From: Emcibacter sp.
GTDB taxonomy: Bacteria; Pseudomonadota; Alphaproteobacteria; Sphingomonadales; Emcibacteraceae
Assembly (NCBI GenBank): GCA_021774785.1
Contig: JAJFIQ010000026.1
Location: 124,001-188,000, forward strand
Reading direction: 5' to 3'
Length of the DNA: 64,000 nucleotides
The translations under genes and the position numbers were made by a program. The notes under the pieces were generated by a model. It was not told where the DNA came from. It worked only from the letters and a program-made list of their open reading frames with translations, and made no database searches. The number at the start of each line of letters is the position of its first letter. Within the stretch, counting starts at the first letter, position 1. Shown piece after piece: positions 26,946-36,887 of the stretch.

Positions 26946-27743
26946 TTATCCGCTCAATTTTCTGGACAGGAAACCACCCAGCCATCCGGCAAACAGGGCC
27001 ACGATAACCGCGACGATACCGTAATAGGGTGGATATTCGTGGGCAAACATGAAAATGAGCCTTTCAATACCGGCCTTGCCCACTTCCAATGGCGACTGCT
27101 CGCTTAGAAGCACGACACCATCCCGGACCAGATGCACATCCACCTGATAATTACCCACCGGCATATTGGCCGGAAATTCCAATATGGCCCGAAATAAAAT
27201 ATCATCCAGCACACTGATGGTTCCCTCTTGCTGGTAATAAAGTTTCTTGGCCTTCATATTACGGATAAACCCGTCCCGAAATGCTTTTTGATCATTTGAC
27301 GATACCGGTTCTACAAATTCAATCTTTAGTTGTTCCAGTCCCGCTTGCAAAGATTGCAAATCCTCATTGGAAAGTATGTGATTTAAGGGACGGGTTGAAG
27401 TGACAGCATAATAGCCCTGTACATCCTTAAGCGTTCTGAATTCCTTATTAACCCAGATCGGTCCCACCAGCTCTTTACGCCGGACAATCATGTCATTACG
27501 CGCACTTTGTACCACGACAATAATATCATAGTCTATGCCCTCAACGACCACGCCATGCCCGCCATCATCAAGCGGAATACCGCGTTCTATAGCACCGAAT
27601 ATCAAAAGTTCCGTCCCGGAAAATTCAGAGGTGATTTCTATGGTATGGCGGGACAGGTCCGTGACCATGCGTTCTGCCAGCGCTGTTTGGGTTAATAACA
27701 TCCCATAAAGACAGCCTAAAAATAAATAACGGATAGAGCGCAT
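26946..27743 (-). CDS. TIGR02186-family membrane-anchored protein
   Basis: This 265-residue protein has a signal peptide (ending TALAER), a periplasmic domain with TDLSRHTIEITSEFSGTELL and VVVQSARNDMIVRRKE, and one C-terminal membrane helix (about 238-258) followed by SRKLSG. This layout matches the alphaproteobacterial TIGR02186 family of unknown function. Its ATG overlaps the stop of the TauE/SafE gene by one base (TGATG), as these two families are commonly coupled. A role in transport or redox chemistry of sulfur compounds with the TauE-like permease is likely but unproven. Confidence 0.82.
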   Translation of the reverse strand: MRSIRYLFLGCLYGMLLTQTALAERMVTDLSRHTIEITSEFSGTELLIFGAIERGIPLDDGGHGVVVEGIDYDIIVVVQSARNDMIVRRKELVGPIWVNKEFRTLKDVQGYYAVTSTRPLNHILSNEDLQSLQAGLEQLKIEFVEPVSSNDQKAFRDGFIRNMKAKKLYYQQEGTISVLDDILFRAILEFPANMPVGNYQVDVHLVRDGVVLLSEQSPLEVGKAGIERLIFMFAHEYPPYYGIVAVIVALFAGWLGGFLSRKLSG

Positions 27744-28666
27744 CAATGGATCACTCCCACGGACGATACCGAATAAAGTTCATCAGGCTGCACTACCAGG
27801 TCAACAGCCATCTTGGCACATACTACCAGAACCAGAATCGCCAATAGAATTCTGAGCTGTTCACCCTTAAGTTTCAGACCAACCCGCGCCCCCATCTGCG
27901 CCCCGATCACAGCTCCGATCAGCAGGATCAGCGCCAGTACTACATCAACTGTCTGGGTATTAACCGAATGCAGGAAGGTCACACTCGCCGTGACAAAGGT
28001 AATCTGGAACAAGGATGTGCCGATCACTACCTTGATGGGCATATGCAACAGATAGATCATGGCCGGAACCATTATAAAACCACCACCAACCCCCATGATC
28101 GCCGCCAATATGCCCACAAGCCCGCCTATGGCCAATGGCATAATGGCACTGACATACATTTTGGACGTGCGAAACCTCATCTTGAATGGCAATGCATCAA
28201 TCCATGTGCGCTGCCTTCTGCCGACCACTGGCTTATCCCCGCGCCGGTTACGCAGAATACTACGCACGCTTTCCACGAACATCATGCCGCCGATGATACC
28301 CAGAAACAAAACGTAAGCCAGCGAGATCATCAGATCAACCTGTCCGGTTGCCTTCAGAATAGTGAATATCATGGAACCAAAATATGAGCCAACCGCACCA
28401 CCGACAATCAGGACAAAACCCATTTTATAATCAATGCCACCGCGTCTGCCATGGGCCAAAGCACCAGAAACAGAGGCTGCGGTGATCTGATTGGCCTCGG
28501 TCGCCACCGCTACTGCCGGTGGTATGCCGACAAAAATCAATAAGGGCGTCATCAGAAACCCACCCCCAACACCAAACATGCCAGACAAAAAACCAACCCC
28601 ACCACCCATCGCCAGTAGCAAAAAGATGTTGATGGAAATTTCAGCAATAGGCAGGTAAATCTGCAT
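27743..28666 (-). CDS. TauE/SafE-family sulfite or organosulfonate exporter
   Basis: This 307-residue polytopic protein has two TauE/SafE repeats, each starting with a glycine-rich helix: GVGFLSGMFGVGGGFLMTP (about 22-40) and GLVGILAAIMGVGGGFIMVP (about 190-210). Members move small anions such as sulfite, sulfoacetate or sulfonates across the inner membrane. The start has no strong ribosome site. It is translationally coupled to the downstream TIGR02186 gene and divergent from the MerR gene. Whether the MerR protein also acts on this gene cannot be told; the intergenic dyad lies 120 bases from this start. Confidence 0.87.
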   Translation of the reverse strand: MQIYLPIAEISINIFLLLAMGGGVGFLSGMFGVGGGFLMTPLLIFVGIPPAVAVATEANQITAASVSGALAHGRRGGIDYKMGFVLIVGGAVGSYFGSMIFTILKATGQVDLMISLAYVLFLGIIGGMMFVESVRSILRNRRGDKPVVGRRQRTWIDALPFKMRFRTSKMYVSAIMPLAIGGLVGILAAIMGVGGGFIMVPAMIYLLHMPIKVVIGTSLFQITFVTASVTFLHSVNTQTVDVVLALILLIGAVIGAQMGARVGLKLKGEQLRILLAILVLVVCAKMAVDLVVQPDELYSVSSVGVIH

Positions 28667-28782
28667 GTTTATTATAATTCAGTCTTTGGTTGATAGTGCG
28701 AATTGATACCTTAATCTACCCTAAACAAATTTGCCTTTTAATGATACTATTATATATTTTTCAAACGATTGTTTGTTTTTAG

Positions 28783-28813
28783 TTGACCTTTACGTAAAGG
28801 TAAAGTAGATTAT
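28783..28813 (+). promoter_or_regulatory. MerR-type promoter with a 16-bp operator palindrome
   Basis: ACCTTTACGTAAAGGT (28786-28801) is a perfect 16-bp palindrome. It overlaps the last bases of a TTGACC -35 element (28783-28788) and fills most of the spacer before GATTAT (28808-28813), a 19-bp spacing typical of MerR-activated promoters. The alternative -10 TAGATT (28806-28811) would give 17 bp. The downstream gene is a MerR regulator, so autoregulation is likely. The palindrome resembles motifs reported for LiuR-type regulators. Confidence 0.65.
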
Positions 28814-28914
28814 GCCTATTGATTCTTAAATCTGCCACCCGCTTGTTGCGTGAGTCTGTAAGGTTGCAGCTATAGTAATGATGACCAAATATTTGATCAG
28901 AATTGTGGAATATA

Positions 28915-29313
28915 ATGACCGAGAAAACTTACAGCATATCTGAACTTTCAGAAGAATTTGATATCACCCCCCGTACTTTGCGCTTCTATGAAGATCAAAA
29001 ACTGATCGCCCCCACCCGTAACGGCCAAACGCGCATATATTCCAAAAAAGACCGCGCCAGACTGGCATGGATATTGCGGGGGAAAAGGGTCGGCTTCACT
29101 ATTTCGGAAATGGGAAAACTTCTGGATCTTTATTATCTGGAAGGTGGCAAAGTCAAGCAGCGGGAAATTGGCCTGCAAAATTGTCGTGAAAGAATCGAAA
29201 CTCTTGAGAGACAGAAAAAAGATATTGATGAGACCTTAAAAGAGCTCAATGAAATAATTGAAATGTTTAAAAACTGGGAACCTTATCCCGGTCAGGATAA
29301 CATAAAAGTTTAA
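28915..29313 (+). CDS. MerR-family regulator of the beta-oxidation operon
   Basis: This 132-residue protein has the MerR winged helix at its N-terminus (YSISELSEEFDITPRTLRFYEDQKLI, split here as helix-turn-helix plus wing) and a long C-terminal coiled coil (about 80-125) that forms the dimer. There is no cysteine-rich metal-binding end. This is the layout of the LiuR group that controls branched-chain amino acid and acyl-CoA breakdown. The ATG at 28915 was preferred to a TTG four codons earlier. It is followed after 17 bases by an acyl-CoA dehydrogenase gene, so it is probably the first gene of the operon it regulates. Confidence 0.9.
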   Translation: MTEKTYSISELSEEFDITPRTLRFYEDQKLIAPTRNGQTRIYSKKDRARLAWILRGKRVGFTISEMGKLLDLYYLEGGKVKQREIGLQNCRERIETLERQKKDIDETLKELNEIIEMFKNWEPYPGQDNIKV

Positions 29314-29330
29314 TTTAGGAGACTACCCCA

Positions 29331-31121
29331 ATGCCAACATATTCAGCACCTGTTAAGGATATCAAGTTTCTATTGCATGATTATTTTAATCTTCAGCAAT
29401 ATAACAATATGCCTGCTTTTGCCGAAGCAACCCCAGACCTTCTGGATGCTATTCTGGATGAGGCCGCAAAAGGCGCCGAAAATATCTATCAGCCACTAAA
29501 TCTTTCCGGTGACGAGCAAGGATGTCGGCTTGAAGACGGCAAGGTCATCACCCCTGATGGCTTCAAGGATGCCTACAATCAATATGTGGAAGGCGGTTGG
29601 CAGGGCATGACCGGCGATGTTCAATATGGTGGCCAGGGTCTACCCCAAACGCTGGGCTTGGTCCTTAATGAAATCATGGTTTCCGCCAACTGGGGCTTTG
29701 CCATGTATCCGGGTCTGACCAAAGGAGCGACAGAATCTATCTCCGCTTGGGGTACGGATGAACAAAAAGATTTATATCTTCCGAAAATGTATTCCGCCGA
29801 ATGGACCGGAACCATGAATTTGACCGAGCCACATTGTGGCACAGATTTAGGCTTGATGCGCACCAAAGCCGAACCACAGGAAGATGGCAGCTATAAAATC
29901 ACCGGCACCAAGATTTTCATCTCAGCCGGGGATCATGATCTGACTGAAAACATCATTCATCTGGTTTTAGCCCGTATCGCTGGTGGCCCGGAAGGTGTTA
30001 AAGGCATAAGCCTGTTCATCGTGCCGCGCAACAAGATCAATGAAGACGGCTCGGTAGGTGAAAATAATAACGTATCTTGTGGCTCACTGGAGGAAAAGCT
30101 AGGCATTCATTCCAATTCAACCTGTGTCATGAATTATGACGAAGCCACGGGTTATCTTCTGGGAGCCGAACATAAAGGCATGAAGGCCATGTTCACTATG
30201 ATGAATGAAGCGCGCCTTGGTGTTGCTATTCAGGGCCTGGCAATAGCCGAGGTCGCCAATCAGAATGCGGTCGCCTATGCCAATGACCGTATTCAGGGCC
30301 GCGCCCTGACCGGCCCACAAAATCCCAACGCAAAAGCTGACCCGATCATGGTACATCCCGATGTGCGCCGTATGCTCATGACCAACCGGGCCTTCATTGA
30401 AGGTGCTCGCGCCATGTCTGTCTGGGCTGGAATTCTGGTGGATACAACCCGCGAACACCCCCTTGAGGAAGAGCGTGCAAAAGCCGAGGAGCTTCTGGCA
30501 TTGATTACCCCGGTTCTCAAATCTTACATGACCGATCAGGGAGTCGATTCTGCCAGTCGTGCGCTGCAATGTTTTGGTGGTCATGGTTATATCCGCGAAT
30601 GGGGCATGGAGCAATTCCTACGCGATAGCCGCATCGCCCCCATCTATGAGGGCACCAACGGGGTTCAGGCCATGGATCTTATCGGACGCAAACTGCCTGC
30701 TAATGGCGGCGCGGCAATCCGGGCCTATTTTGAAATGATTCAGACGTTCATTGATGAAAATAAATCCAACGAAGCTCTCGACAAATATTTGCCGCTTCTG
30801 GAAAAAGCCCTTGGGCGATTGCAGGCCGCTAGTATGTGGTTGATGCAAAACGGTATGTCAAACCCCAATAATGCCGGATCAGGCGCCCATTATTACCTGA
30901 ACCTGATGGCTCTGGTGACCATGGGTTATTTCTGGGCCGATATGGCCAAGAAAGCCAGTGAAATGCTAGAGGCCGGCGAAGGCGACAAAACATACCTGGA
31001 AAATAAACTGATCACAGCAGACTTTTTCTTTGGTCATATGTTACCGGAAACATCATCCCTAAAAGTTAAAATCGAAGCTGGTGCTGACAGTGTTATGGCA
31101 CTTGACGCCCAATCATTCTAA
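29331..31121 (+). CDS. Acyl-CoA dehydrogenase, long form with C-terminal extension
   Basis: This FAD enzyme should carry out the first step of beta-oxidation. The 596-residue protein has an extra N-terminal segment (MPTYSAPVKDIKFLLHDYF), the standard acyl-CoA dehydrogenase core with NLTEPHCGTDLGLMRTKA, CFGGHGYIREWGMEQFLRD and YEGTNGVQAMDLIGRK, and a C-terminal helical domain of about 130 residues. This layout (PF12418 plus core plus PF12806) is typical of FadE-like and DmdC-like enzymes in proteobacteria. Chain-length preference cannot be read from sequence. The operon with thiolase and FadB-like genes favours fatty acyl-CoA. A good Shine-Dalgarno (TAGGAG) precedes the ATG. Confidence 0.94.
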   Translation: MPTYSAPVKDIKFLLHDYFNLQQYNNMPAFAEATPDLLDAILDEAAKGAENIYQPLNLSGDEQGCRLEDGKVITPDGFKDAYNQYVEGGWQGMTGDVQYGGQGLPQTLGLVLNEIMVSANWGFAMYPGLTKGATESISAWGTDEQKDLYLPKMYSAEWTGTMNLTEPHCGTDLGLMRTKAEPQEDGSYKITGTKIFISAGDHDLTENIIHLVLARIAGGPEGVKGISLFIVPRNKINEDGSVGENNNVSCGSLEEKLGIHSNSTCVMNYDEATGYLLGAEHKGMKAMFTMMNEARLGVAIQGLAIAEVANQNAVAYANDRIQGRALTGPQNPNAKADPIMVHPDVRRMLMTNRAFIEGARAMSVWAGILVDTTREHPLEEERAKAEELLALITPVLKSYMTDQGVDSASRALQCFGGHGYIREWGMEQFLRDSRIAPIYEGTNGVQAMDLIGRKLPANGGAAIRAYFEMIQTFIDENKSNEALDKYLPLLEKALGRLQAASMWLMQNGMSNPNNAGSGAHYYLNLMALVTMGYFWADMAKKASEMLEAGEGDKTYLENKLITADFFFGHMLPETSSLKVKIEAGADSVMALDAQSF

Positions 31122-31134
31122 AGGAAATAGATAA

Positions 31135-32340
31135 ATGACTGATGCTTATATTTACGATTATGTCAAAACCCCGCGTGGTCGTGGCAAAGCCAACGGCAGC
31201 CTTCACGAGGTAACCCCCATTGACCTGCTGACACAGGTGCTGGCCGCACTCAAAGAGCGGACTAAATTTGACCCGAAACTAGTGGATGATATTATCACCG
31301 GGACGGTTTCCCCTGTCGGCGAACAGGGTTCTGTTATGCCGCGCTTTGCTGGCATACAAGCCGGTTACGGGCATCATGTGCCAGGTGTGCAAATCGACCG
31401 TTTCTGTTCCTCTGGGCTGGTAGCGACAAACTATGCTGCCGCGCGCGTCATGGCCGGGCAGGCTGACCTGATCATCGGCAGTGGTGTCGAGGCTATGTCA
31501 CGGGTTCCCATGGGGTCCGACGGCGGTGCATGGGCTATTGACCCACAGACTTCCGCAGAGATTGGCTTTGCCCCGCAAGGCATCGGCGCCGATTTGATGG
31601 GTAACCTCTATGGCTTCAGCCGTGAGGATTGCGATGCTTTTGCCATACAGAGCCAGCAGCGTGCCAAAGCCGCCTGGGACAAAGGTCATTTTGACAAATC
31701 ACTTGTGGTCATTAAAGACAAGCTCGGTATGACGGTCCTTGACCATGATGAACATATGCGCCCCGAAGCCACAATGGAAGCACTGGCAGGCTTGAGACCA
31801 TCATTCGCTGATATGGGTGATTTTGGTTTTGACAGCATTGCCCTTCAAAGATACCCCCATGTGGAAAAAGTCACTCATATTCACCATGCCGGAAATGCCA
31901 GTGGTATTGTGGATGGTGCCGCCGGAATACTCATTGGTACCAAGGAAATGGGCGAGGAATTGGGCCTGAAACCACGGGCTAAATTTATCAGTTTTGCCGA
32001 TATCGGGTCTGAGCCGGTTGTGATGCTGGACGGGCCGGGAAGGTCAGCCAATAAAGCTATGAAACGGGCTGGTATGACCACAGCTGATATTGATGTGTGG
32101 GAAATTAATGAAGCCTTTGCTGCGGTTGCCCTGCGCTTCATACAGGAACTGGATCTGGATCAATCTTATGTCAATGTGAACGGTGGATCCATCGCCATGG
32201 GTCACCCCCTGGGTGCCACAGGTGCCATGATTCTGGGAACGGCACTGGAAGAAATGGAACGGTCAGACAAATCGACGGCTCTGGCCTCCCTCTGTGTGGG
32301 TGGCGGCATGGCCACAGCAACCATCATCGAGCGTGTATAA
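31135..32340 (+). CDS. fadA: Acetyl-CoA C-acyltransferase (thiolase)
   Basis: This thiolase cleaves 3-ketoacyl-CoA in the last step of beta-oxidation. The 401-residue protein has the nucleophilic cysteine in [13 protein letters not shown], the histidine motif [14 protein letters not shown], and the C-terminal [16 protein letters not shown] followed by [13 protein letters not shown], which holds the acid/base cysteine. The length and the neighbouring FadB-like gene fit a FadA-type degradative enzyme rather than a biosynthetic acetoacetyl-CoA thiolase. It starts 13 bases after the dehydrogenase gene. Confidence 0.94.
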   Translation: MTDAYIYDYVKTPRGRGKANGSLHEVTPIDLLTQVLAALKERTKFDPKLVDDIITGTVSPVGEQGSVMPRFAGIQAGYGHHVPGVQIDRFCSSGLVATNYAAARVMAGQADLIIGSGVEAMSRVPMGSDGGAWAIDPQTSAEIGFAPQGIGADLMGNLYGFSREDCDAFAIQSQQRAKAAWDKGHFDKSLVVIKDKLGMTVLDHDEHMRPEATMEALAGLRPSFADMGDFGFDSIALQRYPHVEKVTHIHHAGNASGIVDGAAGILIGTKEMGEELGLKPRAKFISFADIGSEPVVMLDGPGRSANKAMKRAGMTTADIDVWEINEAFAAVALRFIQELDLDQSYVNVNGGSIAMGHPLGATGAMILGTALEEMERSDKSTALASLCVGGGMATATIIERV

Positions 32341-32354
32341 AAAGGAATAAATTA

Positions 32355-34508
32355 ATGACTGAAATTATTAAATATGAGCTCGATCAGGATGGTATTGCCT
32401 TACTGACAATTGATCTTCCGGGCAAATCCATGAATGTTATTTCAGCCCCGTTGCTGAATGAACTGGAAAGTCTGGTAGCGAAAATAGCTGAAGATGACGG
32501 CATCAAAGGTGCGGTTATTACCTCTGGCAAAACCGGCTCATTTGTTGCCGGTGCCGATCTTGATATGTTGCTCGGCTGGACTGCAAATATGGATGATGGC
32601 GGCGCAGAAGATATCTATAAGACAGCCTTCAGAATGAATGACATTTTGCGGAAAATGGAAACATGTGGCAAGCCATTTGCGGCGGCCATCAATGGGCTAG
32701 CCCTAGGTGGCGGGTTAGAAATTTGCCTTGGCTGTCATTACCGGGTAGTGGCTGATAATCCAAAGATTAATCTTGGCTTCCCAGAGGTTATGGTTGGACT
32801 TCTTCCTGGCGCGGGTGGCACACAACGTCTGCCACGCCTGATGGGTGTGCAACCGGCTCTGCCATTCCTGCTTCAAGGTAAAAACATGAACCCGAAAAAT
32901 GCATTGGCCAACAATGTAGTTCATGAAATCGCCCCGTTGGAAGACATTGTCTCCAAAGCCAAAGCTTGGATTACCGGCGGCGGTAAAGCCGTACAGCCCT
33001 GGGACGAAAAACGCTTCAAGGTTCCCGGTGGACAGGGAGCATTCAACCCCGGCATTGCCCAGACTTTCATGGGCGCCCAAGCCATGGTTCAGAAAGAAAC
33101 CAAAGGCAATTACCCGGCTGCCGTGGCAATTCTGTCCTGTGTATATGAAGGCCATCAGTTGCCTATGGACACCGCGATCAGAATTGAAAGTAAATATTTC
33201 GCAACCCTTCTGATGGGTGAAGTGGCCCCTAATATGATCCGTACCCTGTTTGTCAACAAACAGGCCGCAGAAAAAGGCATCCGTCGTCCCAAAGACATCC
33301 CCCCGATGAAGACCAAGAAGCTTGGTATGCTGGGCGCGGGCATGATGGGTGCGGGCATAGCCTTTGTCTCTGCCATGGCCGGAATTGAAGTTATCCTTCT
33401 GGACCGCGAAATGCAATATGCGGAAAAAGGCAAGGCCTATTCTGAAGGTCTGCTGGCCAAACGTGTTAAACGCAAAAAAATGGCTCAGGAAAAAGCCGAC
33501 GGCATTCTATCCCTGATCAAGCCCACCACCGACTATGCCGATCTTGAAGGCTGCGACCTTATCATTGAAGCGGTCTTGGAAGATGTTAATGTCAAAGCCG
33601 ATGTCACCGCCAAGGTTGAATCCGTTGTGGGTACTGATTGCATTTATGCCTCCAACACATCGACCCTGCCGATTACGGGCCTTGCCAAGGCAAGCCGCGA
33701 TGAGAGCCAGTTCATCGGTATTCATTTCTTCTCACCTGTGGACAAAATGCCCCTTGTGGAAATTATTCTGGGTGAAAAAACCGGCGATGTGGCCTTGGCT
33801 AAAGCACTTGATTATGTTTCGCAGATCAGGAAAACCCCCATTGTGGTCAATGACAGCCGTGGGTTTTATACCAGTCGTTGTTTTGGCACTTATGTCACCG
33901 AATCCATCAATATGCTGGCCGAAGGTGTAGCCCCCGCTCTTATCGAAAACTGCGGTTTATTCAGCGGAATGGCCGTCGGACCGTTCGCGGTTGGTGACGA
34001 GGTCAGTATCGAACTGAGCTATCATGTGGGACAGGCCACCAAAAAAGCCTTGGGCGATTCCTATATCAGCCAGCCAGCCGATGCGGTCATTGAAAAGCTT
34101 TATCTGGAACTTGGTCGCAAGGGTAAGAAAAACGGCAAGGGCTTGTATGAGTATCCCGAAGGCGGCACCAAATACCTCTGGCCCGGTCTGTCTGAGCATT
34201 TCCCCTTGGCGGAAAATCAGCCAACCGCCGAAGAGGTTACCAACCGCCTTCTGTATCGCCAGGCGATCGAGGTTATCCGCTGTTATGAAGAGGGTGTACT
34301 GACTGCACCGGAAGATGCCGACATTGGTGCCATATTCGGCTGGGGTTTTGCCCCGTGGACCGGTGGCCCGCTCAGCATGGTTGATACCATCGGTGTGGAG
34401 AAATTCACCGCCGAATGTGACAGCCTAGCCCAGAAATATGGTGTCGGATTTGCTGTCCCGAAAATGCTGCGTGACAAAGCCGCCAAAGGCGAGAAATTTT
34501 ATAGCTGA
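32355..34508 (+). CDS. fadB: 3-hydroxyacyl-CoA dehydrogenase / enoyl-CoA hydratase
   Basis: This two-domain enzyme hydrates enoyl-CoA and then oxidises the 3-hydroxyacyl-CoA with NAD. Residues 1-200 are a crotonase domain ([39 protein letters not shown] with the catalytic glutamate in [14 protein letters not shown]). Residues 315-500 form the NAD domain ([19 protein letters not shown]), and the dehydrogenase signature [18 protein letters not shown] follows. At 717 residues it matches FadB/FadJ. With the preceding acyl-CoA dehydrogenase and thiolase it gives a complete beta-oxidation spiral, lacking only the acyl-CoA ligase. Confidence 0.96.
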   Translation: MTEIIKYELDQDGIALLTIDLPGKSMNVISAPLLNELESLVAKIAEDDGIKGAVITSGKTGSFVAGADLDMLLGWTANMDDGGAEDIYKTAFRMNDILRKMETCGKPFAAAINGLALGGGLEICLGCHYRVVADNPKINLGFPEVMVGLLPGAGGTQRLPRLMGVQPALPFLLQGKNMNPKNALANNVVHEIAPLEDIVSKAKAWITGGGKAVQPWDEKRFKVPGGQGAFNPGIAQTFMGAQAMVQKETKGNYPAAVAILSCVYEGHQLPMDTAIRIESKYFATLLMGEVAPNMIRTLFVNKQAAEKGIRRPKDIPPMKTKKLGMLGAGMMGAGIAFVSAMAGIEVILLDREMQYAEKGKAYSEGLLAKRVKRKKMAQEKADGILSLIKPTTDYADLEGCDLIIEAVLEDVNVKADVTAKVESVVGTDCIYASNTSTLPITGLAKASRDESQFIGIHFFSPVDKMPLVEIILGEKTGDVALAKALDYVSQIRKTPIVVNDSRGFYTSRCFGTYVTESINMLAEGVAPALIENCGLFSGMAVGPFAVGDEVSIELSYHVGQATKKALGDSYISQPADAVIEKLYLELGRKGKKNGKGLYEYPEGGTKYLWPGLSEHFPLAENQPTAEEVTNRLLYRQAIEVIRCYEEGVLTAPEDADIGAIFGWGFAPWTGGPLSMVDTIGVEKFTAECDSLAQKYGVGFAVPKMLRDKAAKGEKFYS

Positions 34509-34535
34509 AAATTATAACGCAGCACGTTATTCTAT

Positions 34536-34566
34536 AAGGCCAGCAGGGAAACTTGCTGGCCTTTTT
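34536..34566 (+). terminator. Rho-independent terminator of the beta-oxidation operon
   Basis: AAGGCCAGCA (34536-34545) pairs perfectly with TGCTGGCCTT (34554-34563) around an 8-base loop, and the stem runs into TTTTT. It lies 28 bases after the fadB stop and ends the MerR operon before the yceI gene. Confidence 0.87.
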
Positions 34567-34586
34567 CATTACTCAGGGAAATCATC

Positions 34587-35174
34587 ATGGCAATATTAAA
34601 AATTTTCACAGTACTTGGTCTCTTTCTGCTGACCACGGGAACGGCGAAAGCAGACTGGACTTTGGATATGGAAAATTCCGGGCTTTCCTATGGGTCGATC
34701 AAAAAAAACAGCATCGGCGAAAGCAATCATTTCAAGAGCATGGCAGGCCGGATCACAGACAAGGGCGAGGTTACCCTGTTGATCGACCTTGCCAGTGTGG
34801 AAACATGGGTTGATATCCGTAACGAGCGTATGAAAGAATTTTTCTTTCAAACCCGTGAATTCCCAGTGGCCACCTTACGCGGTCAGATTGACATGGGGAA
34901 ATTCAAAGACCTGAAAACAGGTGGACAGCAGCCTTTTGATGTGACTCTTGATTTCGATCTCCACGGGCAGGGTCAGACTATTGAGGCGGAACTTGTCATC
35001 ATGAGACTGACGGAAAATACTGTTGTCGTTGTCCCGTCTGGAATTATTTTTATCGATGCGGAAAATTTTAATTTACTTTCCGGCCTTAAAAAGTTACAGA
35101 ACCTAGCAAAGCTGCCATCTATAAGCAGCAGTATTCCCATAATTTTTCGCCTGACGTTCAACCGAGTATCATAA
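34587..35174 (+). CDS. YceI-family periplasmic protein
   Basis: YceI proteins are periplasmic lipocalin-like barrels that bind polyisoprenoid-type lipids. The 195-residue protein has a signal peptide ending TAKAD, followed by the typical opening WTLDMENSGLSYGSIKK, the middle WVDIRNERMKEFFFQT and TLDFDLHGQGQTIEAEL. The last 25 residues (after LLSGLKKLQNLAKLP) extend into a helix-rich end typical of the family. It is the first gene after the operon terminator and precedes the DUF481 gene by 16 bases, so the two are likely cotranscribed envelope genes. Confidence 0.9.
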   Translation: MAILKIFTVLGLFLLTTGTAKADWTLDMENSGLSYGSIKKNSIGESNHFKSMAGRITDKGEVTLLIDLASVETWVDIRNERMKEFFFQTREFPVATLRGQIDMGKFKDLKTGGQQPFDVTLDFDLHGQGQTIEAELVIMRLTENTVVVVPSGIIFIDAENFNLLSGLKKLQNLAKLPSISSSIPIIFRLTFNRVS

Positions 35175-35190
35175 TTTAAAGAGCAGAATA

Positions 35191-36102
35191 ATGTCTATCA
35201 TCAGCAAAACGACCGTAGCAGCGGCTGTTGTCTCCTGTGTATTATCCTTCATCTCCATAGCGCAAGCGCGTATATCACCTGATATTCGGAATTTATTGAT
35301 TGTGGCATCAGAAAAAAATGATGGTAAAGATCTTGATATGGTAGCGGAACTTGCTATTACAGCCGACCCCGCAGCGAAACAGGATATTCAGAAACTCGTG
35401 GTAAACCTGAAACAGGATAAGGCTGAAAAGTCAGGCACTCCGCGCCCAAGGTATTTCAGTTTTGATGGCTGGAGCGGGGACGTAGAGCTTAACTTTTTAC
35501 GCTCATCAGGCAATACCAGTCAGGAATCCCTTGGGCTGGCGGGAAAACTACACCGGGATGCAGGTAATTACCATCATACCCTTGAGGGCTTTTATGATCT
35601 GAATAGGAATATGGGCGTCAAAGACAAACAAAGATGGGGATTGGGTTATAAGCTGGATTATGACGTCTCTGAGAAATTTTACCTTACCAGTTTTGCCGGA
35701 TATGAAAATGATCAGTTCGGCCCCTTTCGGGAACGGATCACATCATCCCTCGGACTGGGTTATCAAGTTTTCAACACGGAAAGCTATGGTTTAAAAATTG
35801 AAGGCGGCCCAAGTATTCTATTCACCAAGGACCTGCCGGGCGATAAATATGACACAAGCTATAATAGCTTTGCCAGCAGCATTTTTGACTGGGCCATTAA
35901 TAACCGCAGTGAATTGACCAATACCACCATCTTCTATTATGGCGATAAAAATATCATTGAAAGCAAAACCGATCTTAAGGTTAAAATCAACGGTTCCCTC
36001 AGCAGTAAATTCTCATATGATATTTTATATGATCAGGACGCCCCGCTGAACAGAAATAAAACCGACACGGTTGCCCGTGCCGGTTTGCAATATGATTTTT
36101 AG
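35191..36102 (+). CDS. DUF481-family outer-membrane protein
   Basis: This 303-residue protein has a signal peptide ending AQA and then a helical segment of about 70 residues. From residue 90 a beta-barrel-like DUF481 domain follows (WSGDVELNFLRSSGNTSQES, GLGYKLDYDVSEKFYLTSFAGYE), ending in the C-terminal phenylalanine of outer-membrane proteins (AGLQYDF). E. coli YdiY is of this family, with unknown function. The insert of a helical region before the barrel is common in alphaproteobacterial members. It runs convergent to the SapC gene. Confidence 0.86.
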   Translation: MSIISKTTVAAAVVSCVLSFISIAQARISPDIRNLLIVASEKNDGKDLDMVAELAITADPAAKQDIQKLVVNLKQDKAEKSGTPRPRYFSFDGWSGDVELNFLRSSGNTSQESLGLAGKLHRDAGNYHHTLEGFYDLNRNMGVKDKQRWGLGYKLDYDVSEKFYLTSFAGYENDQFGPFRERITSSLGLGYQVFNTESYGLKIEGGPSILFTKDLPGDKYDTSYNSFASSIFDWAINNRSELTNTTIFYYGDKNIIESKTDLKVKINGSLSSKFSYDILYDQDAPLNRNKTDTVARAGLQYDF

Positions 36103-36119
36103 TGAATAACGGTTTTATT

Positions 36120-36875
36120 TTATTTGGCGCGTTCCTGTTCCAACTGCCATAGGCGGTCAAAATTGCTGCCGGAAGCTAAATGTAAAATGGATGCATCAAG
36201 CCAGCCCTTGCCGAGCCAGTCTTTCAGAATTTTGCCATCCAGTTCATCAAATTTAGGGCGGTTCAATGTTCTGAAACCGTTGATGCTGGCTTTCACTTCG
36301 TCACCAATTTTAAAAGATACCTGCTGGTCTTCCAATAGTCCGAGTTTTTCCAGAGTGTTGCCAAATTCACCGCTCAATTCCAGTTGCTGCTGATAATTGC
36401 GGGCAAAATCAACGATACTATTGAGTGTTTCGGTTGGCTTCCCGTCTTCGAATAAAGGCTTGTCACCATCGTTCGATAAAAAGCTGGATGTATCATCTAT
36501 ACAGATTATCGGCTCAGAATCTTCGTCTCTTCTGGCGGTGAAAAAGGGATAACGTCGAATATATGCCGGAACATATGTATTTGGACGCCATAGAAATTCT
36601 TCATTAACAAACAGATTATCCTTCGGTCTGATAGCCATTACAGCCAACATGACACCGGTATTATCACCGGCAAATACGATCGGGAAAAATTTGGATGCCA
36701 GGGGTAACTCCTGCATCGTAATGGGGACTGCATTTGCTTTTGCAGCAAATTTGCAATCCTGAAAACCAGTCATTTTCAGATCTTTATGCTGATCGGTCAA
36801 TAATGGTGTAATTTTTTCATATAAAACCGGCATTTGAGAAGCCTGTTCCGTATTTGCATTATCTTGGTTAGTCAT
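36120..36875 (-). CDS. SapC-family protein
   Basis: This 251-residue protein matches the SapC family (PF07277), first noted beside S-layer genes in Campylobacter and often found next to TonB-dependent receptors in marine bacteria. Visible features are FFPIVFAGDNTGVMLAVMAI, a WRPNTYVPAYIRRYPF core and GKGWLDASILHLASGSNFDRL at the end. There is no signal peptide. Its function is unknown; a role with surface protein or receptor expression is often assumed. Here it is 12 bases after metW on the same strand, an unusual neighbour, and no receptor is adjacent. AAAGGA precedes the start. Confidence 0.87.
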   Translation of the reverse strand: MTNQDNANTEQASQMPVLYEKITPLLTDQHKDLKMTGFQDCKFAAKANAVPITMQELPLASKFFPIVFAGDNTGVMLAVMAIRPKDNLFVNEEFLWRPNTYVPAYIRRYPFFTARRDEDSEPIICIDDTSSFLSNDGDKPLFEDGKPTETLNSIVDFARNYQQQLELSGEFGNTLEKLGLLEDQQVSFKIGDEVKASINGFRTLNRPKFDELDGKILKDWLGKGWLDASILHLASGSNFDRLWQLEQERAK

Positions 36876-36887
36876 ACTTTTATCCTT

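Noticed and set aside
32715-33416. 233-codon minus-strand frame within fadB
   Set aside because: It is antisense to a clear 717-residue enzyme, has no recognisable domain and is explained by the codon use of the real gene.
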